A DNA stretch of 64,000 nt, from assembly GCF_014646695.1 (NCBI RefSeq), contig NZ_BMNT01000004.1, forward strand, positions 197,127 to 261,126. Reading direction: 5' to 3'. The notes below the pieces were generated by a model, which made no database searches, was not told the DNA's origin, and saw nothing but the letters and a program-made list of their open reading frames with translations. Positions 10,419 to 19,140 of this stretch are shown piece by piece (within the stretch, counting starts at the first letter, position 1; each line of letters begins with the position of its first letter). Both the position numbers and the translations under genes were made by a program. The stretch is from Sphaerisporangium melleum (lineage in GTDB: Bacteria > Actinomycetota > Actinomycetes > Streptosporangiales > Streptosporangiaceae).

Positions 10419-11276
10419 ATGAAGCGCACGGTGAAGAGATCCGCCCACGCCTTCTCGCACACGGCCGGGCGGCTCACCGTGAGCGGGCGGCTACTGCCGT
10501 CGTTTCTGATCGCCGGGGCACAGCGCTGTGGCACCACCTCGCTGTACCGCGTCCTGGCCCAGCATCCGCTGGTGCTGAAACCGATGTTCCACAAGGGCAT
10601 CCACTACTTCGACACGGCCTACGGCAAGGGCTCCTCCTGGTACCGCGCGCACTTCCCGCTGAAGGCCACCGCCCACCGGCTGGAGCGCCGGTACGGCATC
10701 CGCCCGCTGACGTTCGAGTCCTCGCCGTACTACCTGTTCCACCCGCTCGCCGCGGCCCGCATCGCCACCGATCTGCCCGGGGTGAGGCTCATCGTGCTGG
10801 TCCGCGACCCGGTGGAGCGCGCCTACTCGGCGCACGCGCACGAGGTGGCGCGCGGGTTCGAGACCGAGCCGTCGTTCGAGCGGGCGATCGAGCTGGAGTC
10901 CTACCGGCTGGCGGGTGAGGCCGAGCGGCTGTGCGCCGATCCGCTCGCGCGCAGTCACGCCCATCGCCATCACGCGTACGTCGCCCGCGGGCAGTACGCC
11001 GAACAGCTCGCGCGGGTCGAGTCCCTGGTCGGCCGCGACCGGCTCCACGTCATCGACAGCGGGCGTTTCTTCGGCACACCGGAGGTGGTGTACGACCGGA
11101 TGCTGGAGTTCCTCGGGCTGCCCCGCCTGGGCGACCCGGTGTTCGAGCGGCACAACGCCCGGCCGCGGGCGACCGACATGCCGGCGCGTGTGCGGCGGAG
11201 ACTCTCGGCGCACTTCGCCCCCTGGGACACCCAGTTGGCCCCCTGGCTCGGCGACCCTCCCTCCTGGCGCTGCTGA
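10419..11276 (+). CDS. PAPS-dependent sulfotransferase (first of three)
   Basis: The 285-residue protein is a sulfotransferase-family enzyme that moves sulfate from PAPS to a hydroxyl or amine. The 5'-phosphosulfate-binding loop is LIAGAQRCGTTSLYRVL at about residues 29-45. The 3'-phosphate-binding motif is LIVLVRDPVERAYSAH near residues 126-141, with the conserved Arg and Ser. The pattern resembles heparan-sulfate-type sulfotransferases, which suits a carbohydrate acceptor. ATG 10419 lies 40 bases after the kinase-fold gene. The flippase start follows 8 bases after the stop, so it belongs to the wzz operon. Acceptor and position of sulfation are unknown. Confidence 0.88.
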   Translation: MKRTVKRSAHAFSHTAGRLTVSGRLLPSFLIAGAQRCGTTSLYRVLAQHPLVLKPMFHKGIHYFDTAYGKGSSWYRAHFPLKATAHRLERRYGIRPLTFESSPYYLFHPLAAARIATDLPGVRLIVLVRDPVERAYSAHAHEVARGFETEPSFERAIELESYRLAGEAERLCADPLARSHAHRHHAYVARGQYAEQLARVESLVGRDRLHVIDSGRFFGTPEVVYDRMLEFLGLPRLGDPVFERHNARPRATDMPARVRRRLSAHFAPWDTQLAPWLGDPPSWRC

Positions 11277-11284
11277 CGGCCCTG

Positions 11285-13156
11285 ATGCCCTCCTCTCCCC
11301 CCGACCCTTCCTCGATGTCCTCGCCCCCAGACCCCCAGTCCTCGCCGCCCCTCCCACGCGGATCCCGTCCAGAGCCGTCGGCTCCCGCCGCCCCCCGCAT
11401 CACCGCCTCCTCCTCCACGCCCTGCGATCCCCCGGCCCTCGATCCCCCGGCCAGGCCGCACCTTCCTCTCGTCCCCATCTCCCATGCCACGCCGCTCGTT
11501 CCTCCCGCTCCCTCTTCCGCCTCTCACCCGGCGGTGCGGGCCGGCACCTCCGCCGTACCCGTCCTTTCTCAAGAACCCGACCCCTCCCCTGAGCGACACC
11601 CGCCTCCAGTGCCCGGCCCTGCTTGCGCACGTCAACCATTGCCAGGGACCGACGTCCTGGCCGAGTCTCGCGGTGGATCCCGCTCGCTGGTGAGGGGAGG
11701 CGCGGCCGGGCTGGTGGGGGCGGCGGTCAGCGCGGCGTCCCAGTTCCTGATCGTGGTGGTCGTGACCCGAGGCTCCGACGCGGGTACGGCCGGCCGTTTC
11801 TTCACGGCGACGGCGCTGTGCCTGATGGCGGCCGGAGTGCTCCGGCTGGACTCCGGGAACGGCCTGATCTACTTCATCGCCCGCACCCGGCGGTCGTCCG
11901 ACCGTGACATGTCCAGGTATTTCCAAGTCGCTCTGGTACCGGTGCTCGTGCTGTCCCTTGGCACGGCGGCGCTGGCCGCCGGTTACGCCGACGTGCTGGC
12001 CGCCACCCTCTTCTCCGCCCCGGCAGCGTCCGTGCCGGCCGGGGCCGTTCGGGTTCTCGCCCCCGCGCTGCCGTGGATCGTCCTCGCGGACGTCCTGGTG
12101 GCCGGGACGCGGGGCTTCGGCAGCATGCGGCCGACCGCTCTGCTGAGCGGAGTGCTGCAACCGGCGGGTCAACTGCTCCTCGTGGCCGCCGTCGTGCTGA
12201 CCGGCGTGGCACACCGGCCGCTTCCCCCGGGTGCGGACACCGGCACGGCGCTCGCCGTGGCCTGGGCCGCTCCCGCCCTGCCCGTACTGCTGCTGACCGC
12301 TCGCTGGCTACGCCGCCGCACGCCTCCTCGGGCCGAACGCCACGTGCCCCGTGCGGCGACGCGGGCAGGCGGCGTGCCATCCGAGCGACCCGCGACGCCC
12401 ACGGCCGACACCGCGTACCCAGATCGGATGGCGCAGGAGTTCTCGGCCCGAAAGACCGCTCCGAACCGGTCCCGCGCTCAACTGGCACGGGAGTTCTGGC
12501 GGTACACCGGCCCGCGTTCGGTCGGTGGCGCCGCGCAGGCGGTGTTCCAGCGGCTGGACATCGTGCTGGTGGCCATGCTCTCCGGGCCCGAGCAGGCGGC
12601 CCTGTACGCCGCGGCCACCCGGTTCAAGGTGGCCGGGCAACTGGTCAACCAGGGCTTCACCCAGGCCGTGCAGCCGCGACTGGTGCGTGCCCTGGCCGAA
12701 GGCGACCTGGCCCTCAGCCGCAGGCTGTACCAGACGACCACGATGTGGCTGGTCCTGCTCACCTGGCCGGTGTGGCTCGGGTACGCCCTGCTCGCACCGT
12801 GGGTGCTGGGGGTGTTCGGGGACGGCTACTCCGGCGGGGCGGCCGTCGCGGTGGTCCTGGCGGCCACCATGATGCTGGCGACGGCGTGCGGCATGGCCGA
12901 CGTCGTACTGATCGCCGCCGGCCGCACCGCCGCCAGCATGGTCAATGTCCTGGCCGCGATCGGTGTCACGGTCGCGCTCGACGTCGTGCTGGTGCCGCGC
13001 TACGGCGCGCTCGGCGCCGTCCTCGGCTGGTCCGGGGGGATGCTCGTGAAGAACCTCCTCCCCCTGTCTCTGATCCACCGCCGGTACGGGCTGCGTCCCT
13101 TCGGCGCGCACAGCCTTCCCGCGCTCCGCGTCTGGCGTCCCGAGGAGACGACGTGA
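11285..13156 (+). CDS. Wzx-like polysaccharide flippase (MOP superfamily)
   Basis: The 623-residue protein should move lipid-linked repeat units across the membrane. The membrane domain starts near residue 140 (SLVRGGAAGLVGAAVSAASQ) and has about twelve to fourteen segments. They fall in two bundles joined by a polar loop of about 80 residues (residues about 345-405). The start is uncertain. ATG 11285, 8 bases after the sulfotransferase, gives a Pro/Ser-rich tail of about 135 residues. GTG 11690 would begin right at the membrane domain but leave a 413-base gap in an otherwise tight operon. I prefer 11285. The stop overlaps the next start (GTGA). Confidence 0.8.
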   Translation: MPSSPPDPSSMSSPPDPQSSPPLPRGSRPEPSAPAAPRITASSSTPCDPPALDPPARPHLPLVPISHATPLVPPAPSSASHPAVRAGTSAVPVLSQEPDPSPERHPPPVPGPACARQPLPGTDVLAESRGGSRSLVRGGAAGLVGAAVSAASQFLIVVVVTRGSDAGTAGRFFTATALCLMAAGVLRLDSGNGLIYFIARTRRSSDRDMSRYFQVALVPVLVLSLGTAALAAGYADVLAATLFSAPAASVPAGAVRVLAPALPWIVLADVLVAGTRGFGSMRPTALLSGVLQPAGQLLLVAAVVLTGVAHRPLPPGADTGTALAVAWAAPALPVLLLTARWLRRRTPPRAERHVPRAATRAGGVPSERPATPTADTAYPDRMAQEFSARKTAPNRSRAQLAREFWRYTGPRSVGGAAQAVFQRLDIVLVAMLSGPEQAALYAAATRFKVAGQLVNQGFTQAVQPRLVRALAEGDLALSRRLYQTTTMWLVLLTWPVWLGYALLAPWVLGVFGDGYSGGAAVAVVLAATMMLATACGMADVVLIAAGRTAASMVNVLAAIGVTVALDVVLVPRYGALGAVLGWSGGMLVKNLLPLSLIHRRYGLRPFGAHSLPALRVWRPEETT

Positions 13157-14259
13157 CCGACCTTCCCGTGCCGCGCGCCACGCCCATCCCCGCCGAGCCG
13201 GCCACTTCAGGCTCCCAGGCACGACCGCCCCGGGACACGGTGCCGGTCCCGTTGCCTGCTGGGGCGCCCATCCTGGTCACGGGGCTGCCGCGCAGCGGGA
13301 CGAGCTGGGCGGGCAAGATGCTCACCGCCGGTGGAGGCGCGGTGTACGTCAACGAGCCGCTCAATCCGCAGCGCCCGCCGGGGCGGTCGCCCGGTGTGCT
13401 GAACGCCGCGGTCGAGCACCGATTTCAGTACATCTGCCCGGACAATGAGGGCCCGTGGCTGCGCGCGTTCGCCGACACCGTGGCGCTGCGGTACCGCTAC
13501 GCCGCCGAGTTGCGGCGCAACCGATCCCCCGGCGACCTGGCGCGCCTGGTGCGGAACGCGTCGATGTTCACGCTCGGCCGGCTGCGCCGGCGCAGGGCGC
13601 TGCTGGACGACCCGTTCGCGCTGTTCTCGGCCGGCTGGTTCGCCGAGCGGCTCGGCTGCCGCGTGGTGCTGCTGGTCCGTGACCCGGTGGCCCTGGTGGC
13701 GAGCTGGCGCCGGCTCGGCTGGACGGTGCACTTCGGTGAGCTGCTCGACCAGCCGCTCCTGGTCCGTGATCAGCCGGCGGTCGAGCGGGTGCGTCCGCTC
13801 GCCGGCACGCACGAGCCCGTCGTGAAGATCGCGACCTTGTACGCACTGGCGCGCGAGGTGTCCGAGGCGCTCGCCGGACGCCACCCTGGTGTCCGGCTGG
13901 TCGCGTACGAGGAGCTGGCCGCCGACCCGCTCGCCGGCTACCGCGACCTGTACGCGTGGTGCGGTCTGCCCTGGACCGCCACGGCCGAGCAGCGCATCGC
14001 GCGGGCCTGCACCGCCCCGCCGGCTCGGCGCGGTTTCCCACGGTTCGGGGGTGCGGGTTTCACCTGGACCGGGCTCTCTCGGACGGCCTACCGTCCCATG
14101 GACGCGCGCACCGCGGCCACCCGTCCGCCCACCGGCCTCACCCCGGAGCAGATCCGCCTCGTCCAGGAGATCACCCTGCCCGGCCGCATCCGTACGGGTG
14201 CCCGACCGCGCGACGCCCCCCCGCCCTCCCTCGACCGACTGACCGGGCGCCGGTCCTAG
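13153..14259 (+). CDS. PAPS-dependent sulfotransferase (second of three)
   Basis: The 368-residue protein has a 5'-phosphosulfate-binding loop ILVTGLPRSGTSWAGKML at about residues 41-58 and a 3'-phosphate motif RVVLLVRDPVALVASW near 173-188. VRLVAYEELAADPLAGY near residue 250 is typical of sulfotransferases. It differs strongly from the first enzyme, so it probably has another acceptor or position. GTG 13153 lies within the flippase stop (GTGA overlap). It is the last gene of the plus-strand operon and faces the minus-strand WecG gene across an 88-base gap. Confidence 0.87.
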   Translation: MTDLPVPRATPIPAEPATSGSQARPPRDTVPVPLPAGAPILVTGLPRSGTSWAGKMLTAGGGAVYVNEPLNPQRPPGRSPGVLNAAVEHRFQYICPDNEGPWLRAFADTVALRYRYAAELRRNRSPGDLARLVRNASMFTLGRLRRRRALLDDPFALFSAGWFAERLGCRVVLLVRDPVALVASWRRLGWTVHFGELLDQPLLVRDQPAVERVRPLAGTHEPVVKIATLYALAREVSEALAGRHPGVRLVAYEELAADPLAGYRDLYAWCGLPWTATAEQRIARACTAPPARRGFPRFGGAGFTWTGLSRTAYRPMDARTAATRPPTGLTPEQIRLVQEITLPGRIRTGARPRDAPPPSLDRLTGRRS

Positions 14260-14291
14260 AGCGGTGGCCTGCCGCGTGGGAGGGGGAGGTG

Positions 14292-14309
14292 CTGCCGCCG
14301 GCCCGGCAG
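14292..14309. terminator. hairpin between convergent polysaccharide operons
   Basis: CTGCCG-CCGGCC-CGGCAG forms a 6-bp stem in the 88-base gap between two convergent operons. It has no U-tract. It may end transcription in both directions but is weak. Confidence 0.35.
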
Positions 14310-14347
14310 GGGGTTCGTCGAGTCAGACGCACCGGGCTCGGCCGAGG

Positions 14348-15607
14348 TCAGCAGGAGCCCGGGCGGCGGAAGCGGCGGGTGATCTTGCGTAGGGCACGGC
14401 GGCAGAGGCAGGCGGTGAGGAGGCCGACGGCGAAGGGGAGGTCGTCGACCAGGTAGCGGCGGGCGAGACGACCGGGCTCGGCGGACAGGCGATACAGCCA
14501 CTCCAGCCCGGACCGCCGCATCCACATCGGTGCCCGGCGCACCGAGCCGGCCGCGAACGCGATGGCCGACCCGCACCCGACGAACCAGGCACCGGGCAGG
14601 TCGGCACGGAGCACGCCGATGAGCCGGTCCTGCTTGGGGAACCCGAGGCCGACGAACACCAGGTCGGGCCGTGCCCACAGCAACGCCTCACGCACGGCGG
14701 CCAGCCCGTCCGGGGTCGTCTCGAACCCGAACGGCGGCGACACCACGCCCGCGACGCGCAGCCCCGGACAGCGGTTGATCAGCGCCTCGGCGGCTCGTAC
14801 GGCGACGCCCGGCGGCCCGCCGATGAGGTAGACCGACAGACCCGCCGAAGCCGCGGCCCGTGACAACGACCAGATCAGATCGGCTCCGGTGACCCGCTCG
14901 GGCACGGGCGTGCCGAGCAGCCGGGACGCCCAGAGCAGCGGCATGCCGTCGGGCACGGCGAGGTCGGCGCCCGCGACGAGCGCCCGCACCTCCGGGTCGC
15001 GGGCGCAGGCACGGCAGATGTCGATGTTCGGAGTCACCACGTGACCGCCTCGCCCGCGCCGCGCCGCGGTCACCACGTGCTCGACCACCTGCGCCTCGGT
15101 GAGCCGGTGCACGGTCACCCCGCCGATCGTGACCCTCTCTGGCCGCGTGCCGACCCGCGGCGCAGGCATGGTGTCCGTGGCGGTGGCCTGGTGCTCCGGC
15201 CGTTCGTCGCTCGACGGCAGCCCTGCCGGAGGAAGGCCCGGCTGCTCCAGGTCGTCGCTCGGCGGCAGGGCGCCGGACAGGACGGCCGGCGCTCCGGCAT
15301 CGCCGGGCGGCAGCGGCTCAGCGCGACGGGCGGAGGACCTGGCATCTCCCAGCGGCACGGGGACGCTGACAGCAGCGGACGGTCCGGCATCGCCCGGCGG
15401 TACGGGGAAGGTGACACCCGCGTCGCCCGGCTGCACGGGAGCATCAGGACCGGCGGAGGGCTCGGCGTCGCCCGGTGCCGAAGAGACGGCGGAACGGCCC
15501 TCGTCGTCCGGGGGCCGGGGGACGGTGGGGCGTGACCTGCCGAGAAACGCGCGGCAGGCCGTCAGCGGCCGTGACATCAGGGGCCGCGCCATCAGACTCC
15601 GCGCCAT
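14348..15607 (-). CDS. WecG/TagA/CpsF family glycosyltransferase (GT26) with a repetitive N-terminal extension
   Basis: GT26 enzymes add a sugar such as ManNAc(A) or glucose to a lipid-linked acceptor at the inner face of the membrane. The catalytic domain fills residues about 155-400. It has VTPNIDICRACARDPEVR, the conserved ADLAVPDGMPLLWASRLLG segment, and LVFVGLGFPKQD near residue 325. About 135 residues before it are low-complexity, with a recurring PPGDAG unit. The start ATG 15607 shares a base with the stop of the GT2 gene (TGATG), so this long N-terminus is probably translated. It is the last gene of a three-gene minus-strand operon. Confidence 0.87.
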   Translation of the reverse strand: MARSLMARPLMSRPLTACRAFLGRSRPTVPRPPDDEGRSAVSSAPGDAEPSAGPDAPVQPGDAGVTFPVPPGDAGPSAAVSVPVPLGDARSSARRAEPLPPGDAGAPAVLSGALPPSDDLEQPGLPPAGLPSSDERPEHQATATDTMPAPRVGTRPERVTIGGVTVHRLTEAQVVEHVVTAARRGRGGHVVTPNIDICRACARDPEVRALVAGADLAVPDGMPLLWASRLLGTPVPERVTGADLIWSLSRAAASAGLSVYLIGGPPGVAVRAAEALINRCPGLRVAGVVSPPFGFETTPDGLAAVREALLWARPDLVFVGLGFPKQDRLIGVLRADLPGAWFVGCGSAIAFAAGSVRRAPMWMRRSGLEWLYRLSAEPGRLARRYLVDDLPFAVGLLTACLCRRALRKITRRFRRPGSC

Positions 15608-16590
15608 CAGATGCCGTGCCCGCGGCTGTGCAGCAGGCCGAGCATGGTGTGCGCCGGGATCAGGCGCAGCGCGACCGCCAGGGCCAGGGGAACCCGGGGC
15701 TCGCCACGGCGGGCGGTGAACGCGCGGCGGGCCCAGCGCCACGCCTCCGCACGCCGCCCGAGCGCGGCGTGGTGGAAGGCGAGTTGCCCGTACACGCGGG
15801 CCGCGCCGCGCGGGTCGGTGGTGAGACCGGGGTGCCGGGCGAGCATCCACTCCAGCCCGGCGATGCGGTCGGCCCAGCGGGTGACGTACGCCGATCCGCC
15901 CCAGCGCACCCGCACCAGCGGCCGGTCGACATAGGCGATCGGGTGGCGGGCCGCGGCACGGAGGGCGAGGTCCCAGTCTTCGTTCTGGCCGCCCGGGGCG
16001 CTCTCGTCCGGCCAGATCGACCCGCGCCGGAACAGGAACGTCGAGGAGTGGACCATCATCATGCGCGAGCGGATGAGGTCGTGCCTGGTCACGCGTTCGG
16101 TGCCGGCGAGACGGACGACCCGCCGCGCGTCGTACTCCACCTCGATGGCGCAGCCGGCGAACTCGGCCGCCGGGTCGGCCCGGAGCGCCGCCAGTTGCGC
16201 GGTCAGCTTGCCCGGCAGCCACAGGTCGTCGTCATCGCAGAACGCGACCAGGTCGGTGTCCAGGGCGGCGATGCCCGTGTTGCGGGCGCCGGGCAGCCCC
16301 GGGGTCAGCCGGTTCGCCATGACGCGCACCGGCACGCGCTGCCCGGGCGGGTCTGGCGAGGTGAACGAACCAGGGCCGGACAGTTGCTCCACCACGGAGG
16401 CCACCGCCGGCCTCTCCTGCGAAGCACGCACCTGCGCGGAGTCGCACGAGCGCCGCAGACCGCCGTCGACGACCACGACCACCTCGGCGACGGCCGGGCT
16501 CTCCTGGGCCAGGACGGCGGCCACCGCCGCGCGCAGCAGGTGCGGCCGGTCGCCGCGCGTGGGGATGACCACGCCCACCGACGGGCTCAC
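15607..16590 (-). CDS. family 2 glycosyltransferase
   Basis: The 327-residue protein opens with SVGVVIPTRGDRPHLLRAAV, a classic GT2 nucleotide-sugar-binding start. LVAFCDDDDLWLPGKL near residue 112 carries the metal-binding acidic motif. QNEDWDLALRAA near residue 205 carries the catalytic-base-type ED. No membrane segment is evident, so it should act in the cytoplasm on lipid-linked sugar. GTG 16590 overlaps the sulfotransferase stop and has AGGAG 5 bases upstream. It is the only ordinary sugar-adding enzyme in the locus besides the WecG-type gene and the primer, so the repeat unit may be small. Confidence 0.9.
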   Translation of the reverse strand: MSPSVGVVIPTRGDRPHLLRAAVAAVLAQESPAVAEVVVVVDGGLRRSCDSAQVRASQERPAVASVVEQLSGPGSFTSPDPPGQRVPVRVMANRLTPGLPGARNTGIAALDTDLVAFCDDDDLWLPGKLTAQLAALRADPAAEFAGCAIEVEYDARRVVRLAGTERVTRHDLIRSRMMMVHSSTFLFRRGSIWPDESAPGGQNEDWDLALRAAARHPIAYVDRPLVRVRWGGSAYVTRWADRIAGLEWMLARHPGLTTDPRGAARVYGQLAFHHAALGRRAEAWRWARRAFTARRGEPRVPLALAVALRLIPAHTMLGLLHSRGHGI

Positions 16591-17570
16591 CGGCACTCCT
16601 GCGCGGCAACGCCTCCGGCGGCGAGCCAGGGAGCCGCCGCGGACTCGACGGCCTGCCGTTCGCGCACGGAGTAGCCGTACTGCAGCATGAGCGGCCAGGT
16701 GAGCGCGGCGACCAGCCACCGGTGCCGGCGGGCCATCTCGGCGCGCCAGGAGTCGTCCCGGGTCAGTGGCAACGGCCCGGTGGTGAAGCGCATCGGGTTG
16801 CCGGCGCAGGTGTGTGCGGTCGAGAGCTCCGCGAGGTGGCCGGAACGCAGGAACGGCAGGTCGGCGGCGCCGTCGAACCCCAGCCGGGTGAGCAGCATGC
16901 CCAGCGCGCCGCGAGGATCGGCCAGCAGGTCTTCGTACCTGACCCGGACGACCGCGCCGCCCCGGCGGGCGAGCAGCTCGAAGGCGAAGTTCTGCACGAT
17001 CCAGTGGACGCAGGTGCGCCATGGCCGCCAGCGGGTCATGCGGGCGCCGTTCTCCGGCCGGGCGACCCGGCGGTACCAGGAGTGGGCGACCGCGCGCGGG
17101 TCGCGGACGACGTGGACCACGGTGAGGTCGACGACCGGGGAGGTGCTGAGGCAGAACGCGAGCGAGGCGTGTTTGCTGGAGTCGAGCACGACCGTGCCGG
17201 CGGCGACCTGCACGGCGGCCTCGTACACGCGGGAGTAGGCGCGGGTGTATCCGCTGAGGCCCGGCCGGCGGTGGCTGCGGGCCAGCGCGGGGATGTGCCG
17301 GGTGCGGTCGAGTTTGCGCCGGAGGGTGAGCACGCGGTCGGCCAGCCCCGGCGACCATCCTCCGAACGCGCGCAGGCCGACCCGCCGCCAGAAGTGGCAC
17401 GAGGAGAACGGCTCACCGCACCCGCAGGGCTCCTGCGCGCAGACCCCGCGTTCCCACAGGTGGACGACCTCGCCGAGGGGCACGACGCCGGGCACCTCAC
17501 CGAGCAGCCGCTCGAGCAGCGTGGTGCCGCTGCGCCCCAGACCGCCTATGAAGACCACACGAACAGCCAT
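16587..17570 (-). CDS. PAPS-dependent sulfotransferase (third of three)
   Basis: The 327-residue protein has a 5'-phosphosulfate-binding loop VFIGGLGRSGTTLLERLL at residues 6-23 and a 3'-phosphate motif VVHVVRDPRAVAHSWYR near residues 155-171. A cysteine-rich patch, CAQEPCGCGEPFSSCHFW near residues 48-65, is unusual and could bind a metal or form disulfides. ATG 17570 was chosen because homology begins there and a GGGGGTCC stretch precedes it; the frame extends upstream without recognisable sequence. It is the first gene of the minus-strand operon sulfotransferase-GT2-WecG, all overlapping. Confidence 0.87.
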   Translation of the reverse strand: MAVRVVFIGGLGRSGTTLLERLLGEVPGVVPLGEVVHLWERGVCAQEPCGCGEPFSSCHFWRRVGLRAFGGWSPGLADRVLTLRRKLDRTRHIPALARSHRRPGLSGYTRAYSRVYEAAVQVAAGTVVLDSSKHASLAFCLSTSPVVDLTVVHVVRDPRAVAHSWYRRVARPENGARMTRWRPWRTCVHWIVQNFAFELLARRGGAVVRVRYEDLLADPRGALGMLLTRLGFDGAADLPFLRSGHLAELSTAHTCAGNPMRFTTGPLPLTRDDSWRAEMARRHRWLVAALTWPLMLQYGYSVRERQAVESAAAPWLAAGGVAAQECR

Positions 17571-18075
17571 TGGCAAGGACCCCCGAGGGACGTTCGATAC
17601 GCAACGTGCAGACCCTAGCACGGAGGGTAATCGGAGGGTGCGCCGAGAGTAAAAGGATCTACCCGCGAATCCGCCGCCCGTTGGTGAAGCCGTTACCGGC
17701 CGCACGCGCGAGTCGTGGCCGGCCGAGGCCCGCCCGGATCTTCGGGCCGACCCCACCCACAAGATCGCGTACCGGTGGTCATCGCCGGGCGTCCGGCAAG
17801 GTCGGGCCGATGTCCGGCGGGGGCCTTCTGCCATGTGTCGCTGCACGTGGGAATCGCCGGCCACGGCATGCTGGACACCGCCTGCCCGGACGAGGTGATC
17901 CCCTCGCCGGGGCCCGACCGGAGGGTGGCGGCTCGGAGGTTCGCCGTTCATCCGCGGCCGTCGCGACCGATCAGCGGCCATGGCTTCGATCAGCGCCAGG
18001 GCGTGAGCGTACGCAGGAGGGCGACCGGCTACGCACAGTAACCGCCGGCGGATCCGGGACCGGTCGCGGGCGCGT
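17571..18075. other. intergenic region, left border of the accessory stretch
   Basis: There is no convincing gene in these 505 bases. It must hold the promoter of the minus-strand sulfotransferase operon and the end of the LysR transcript. A small hairpin GCCCG-GATCTT-CGGGC is present near 17730-17750. I see no att-like repeat, tRNA or mobile-element end. Confidence 0.4.
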
Positions 18076-19011
18076 TCAGTGGGCGATCACCCAGCCCGGC
18101 GTCCAGGTGCCGGCGGCGTCGTGGCCGGCGGTCGTGGCGGCGAGGTGGGCACGCAGCGTGGCCAGCGCGGGGTGGGGGTTGTCGCGGTGCCACAGCAGCG
18201 AGTGCGGGTAGACGGGCGTCGGGCCGGTCACCGGGATGCGGCGCAGACCATGGCCCGCCGGCCAGACCAGGCGGGTCCGCTCGCCCATGAAAGTGGCCAG
18301 GGCCGGGGTGTCGGCGATGGTGTCGAGGAGCGCGTCGGAGCCGAAGTTGGGGCCGGTCGCCTCGATGGTGAGGCCGAACTCCGCGACGAGGTCGTCGTAG
18401 TAGGCGGCCCACTCGGTGCCGGGGACGATCCCCGGCATCCAGATGCGGTGCCCGGCGAGCTGGGCGATGGTCACCGACCGGGCGCCCGCGAGCGCGTGGG
18501 CGGGCCCGGTGAGGAGCTGGAGCGCCTCGTCGAGCACCCGGATGGACGCGATGTCCGGCGGGAGGGGCCGGCCGGGCACGGCGACGGCGCGGAAGGACGC
18601 GTCGATCGTGCCGGACCGGATGGCGGCGACGGCCGTCTCGACGTCGAACAGCGTCACCACGTCGAGCTCGACCTCGGGGTGCGCGCTGTGGAAGCCGCGC
18701 ATCAGCCCTGACGCCGCGGTGCGCGAGGCGATCACGTCGACGCGCAGCGGACGGCTGCCGGCGCGCACGGAGGCGACGGCACGCTCGGCGACGCGCAGCA
18801 GCTCGCGCGCGTGGGGCAGGAACGCCTGCCCGTCGATGGTGAGCTCGGCGCCGCGCGCGGTGCGGGTGAACAGCCGCACGCCAAGGTCGCGCTCCAGGGC
18901 GGCGATGCGCTTGGAGACGGCCTGCTGGGTGACCGCCAGCTCGGCGGCGGCCTCCTGGAACTGCCCCGCGTCGGCGGCGGACACGAAGGTGCGAACGGTG
19001 TCGAGGTCCAT
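18076..19011 (-). CDS. LysR-family transcriptional regulator
   Basis: The 311-residue protein has an N-terminal winged helix-turn-helix at residues 1-60 (MDLDTVRTFVSAADAGQFQEAA, then VTQQAVSKRIAALERDLGVRLF). A periplasmic-binding-protein-like effector domain follows from about residue 90. It is divergent from the MFS transporter gene, with an ACAAC-N5-GTTGT repeat in the 129-base gap. It probably controls that transporter and itself. The effector is not predictable. Confidence 0.92.
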   Translation of the reverse strand: MDLDTVRTFVSAADAGQFQEAAAELAVTQQAVSKRIAALERDLGVRLFTRTARGAELTIDGQAFLPHARELLRVAERAVASVRAGSRPLRVDVIASRTAASGLMRGFHSAHPEVELDVVTLFDVETAVAAIRSGTIDASFRAVAVPGRPLPPDIASIRVLDEALQLLTGPAHALAGARSVTIAQLAGHRIWMPGIVPGTEWAAYYDDLVAEFGLTIEATGPNFGSDALLDTIADTPALATFMGERTRLVWPAGHGLRRIPVTGPTPVYPHSLLWHRDNPHPALATLRAHLAATTAGHDAAGTWTPGWVIAH

Positions 19012-19028
19012 GGCGGCACCCTATTGAT

Positions 19029-19043
19029 ACAACCGTTCGTTGT
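19029..19043. promoter_or_regulatory. candidate LysR operator
   Basis: ACAAC-CGTTC-GTTGT is a perfect inverted repeat 18 bases upstream of the LysR start, in the gap shared with the MFS gene. Position and symmetry suit a LysR autoregulatory site. Confidence 0.5.
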
Positions 19044-19140
19044 GGCCGTCGGCTTCGCAGTTGTTTGATCCACGGCGTGGCACGCACTTTGATGCTTCCG
19101 TTGGCGGATCGGCCGTGCGGGTGGGCAGGGGGCGTCGGGC

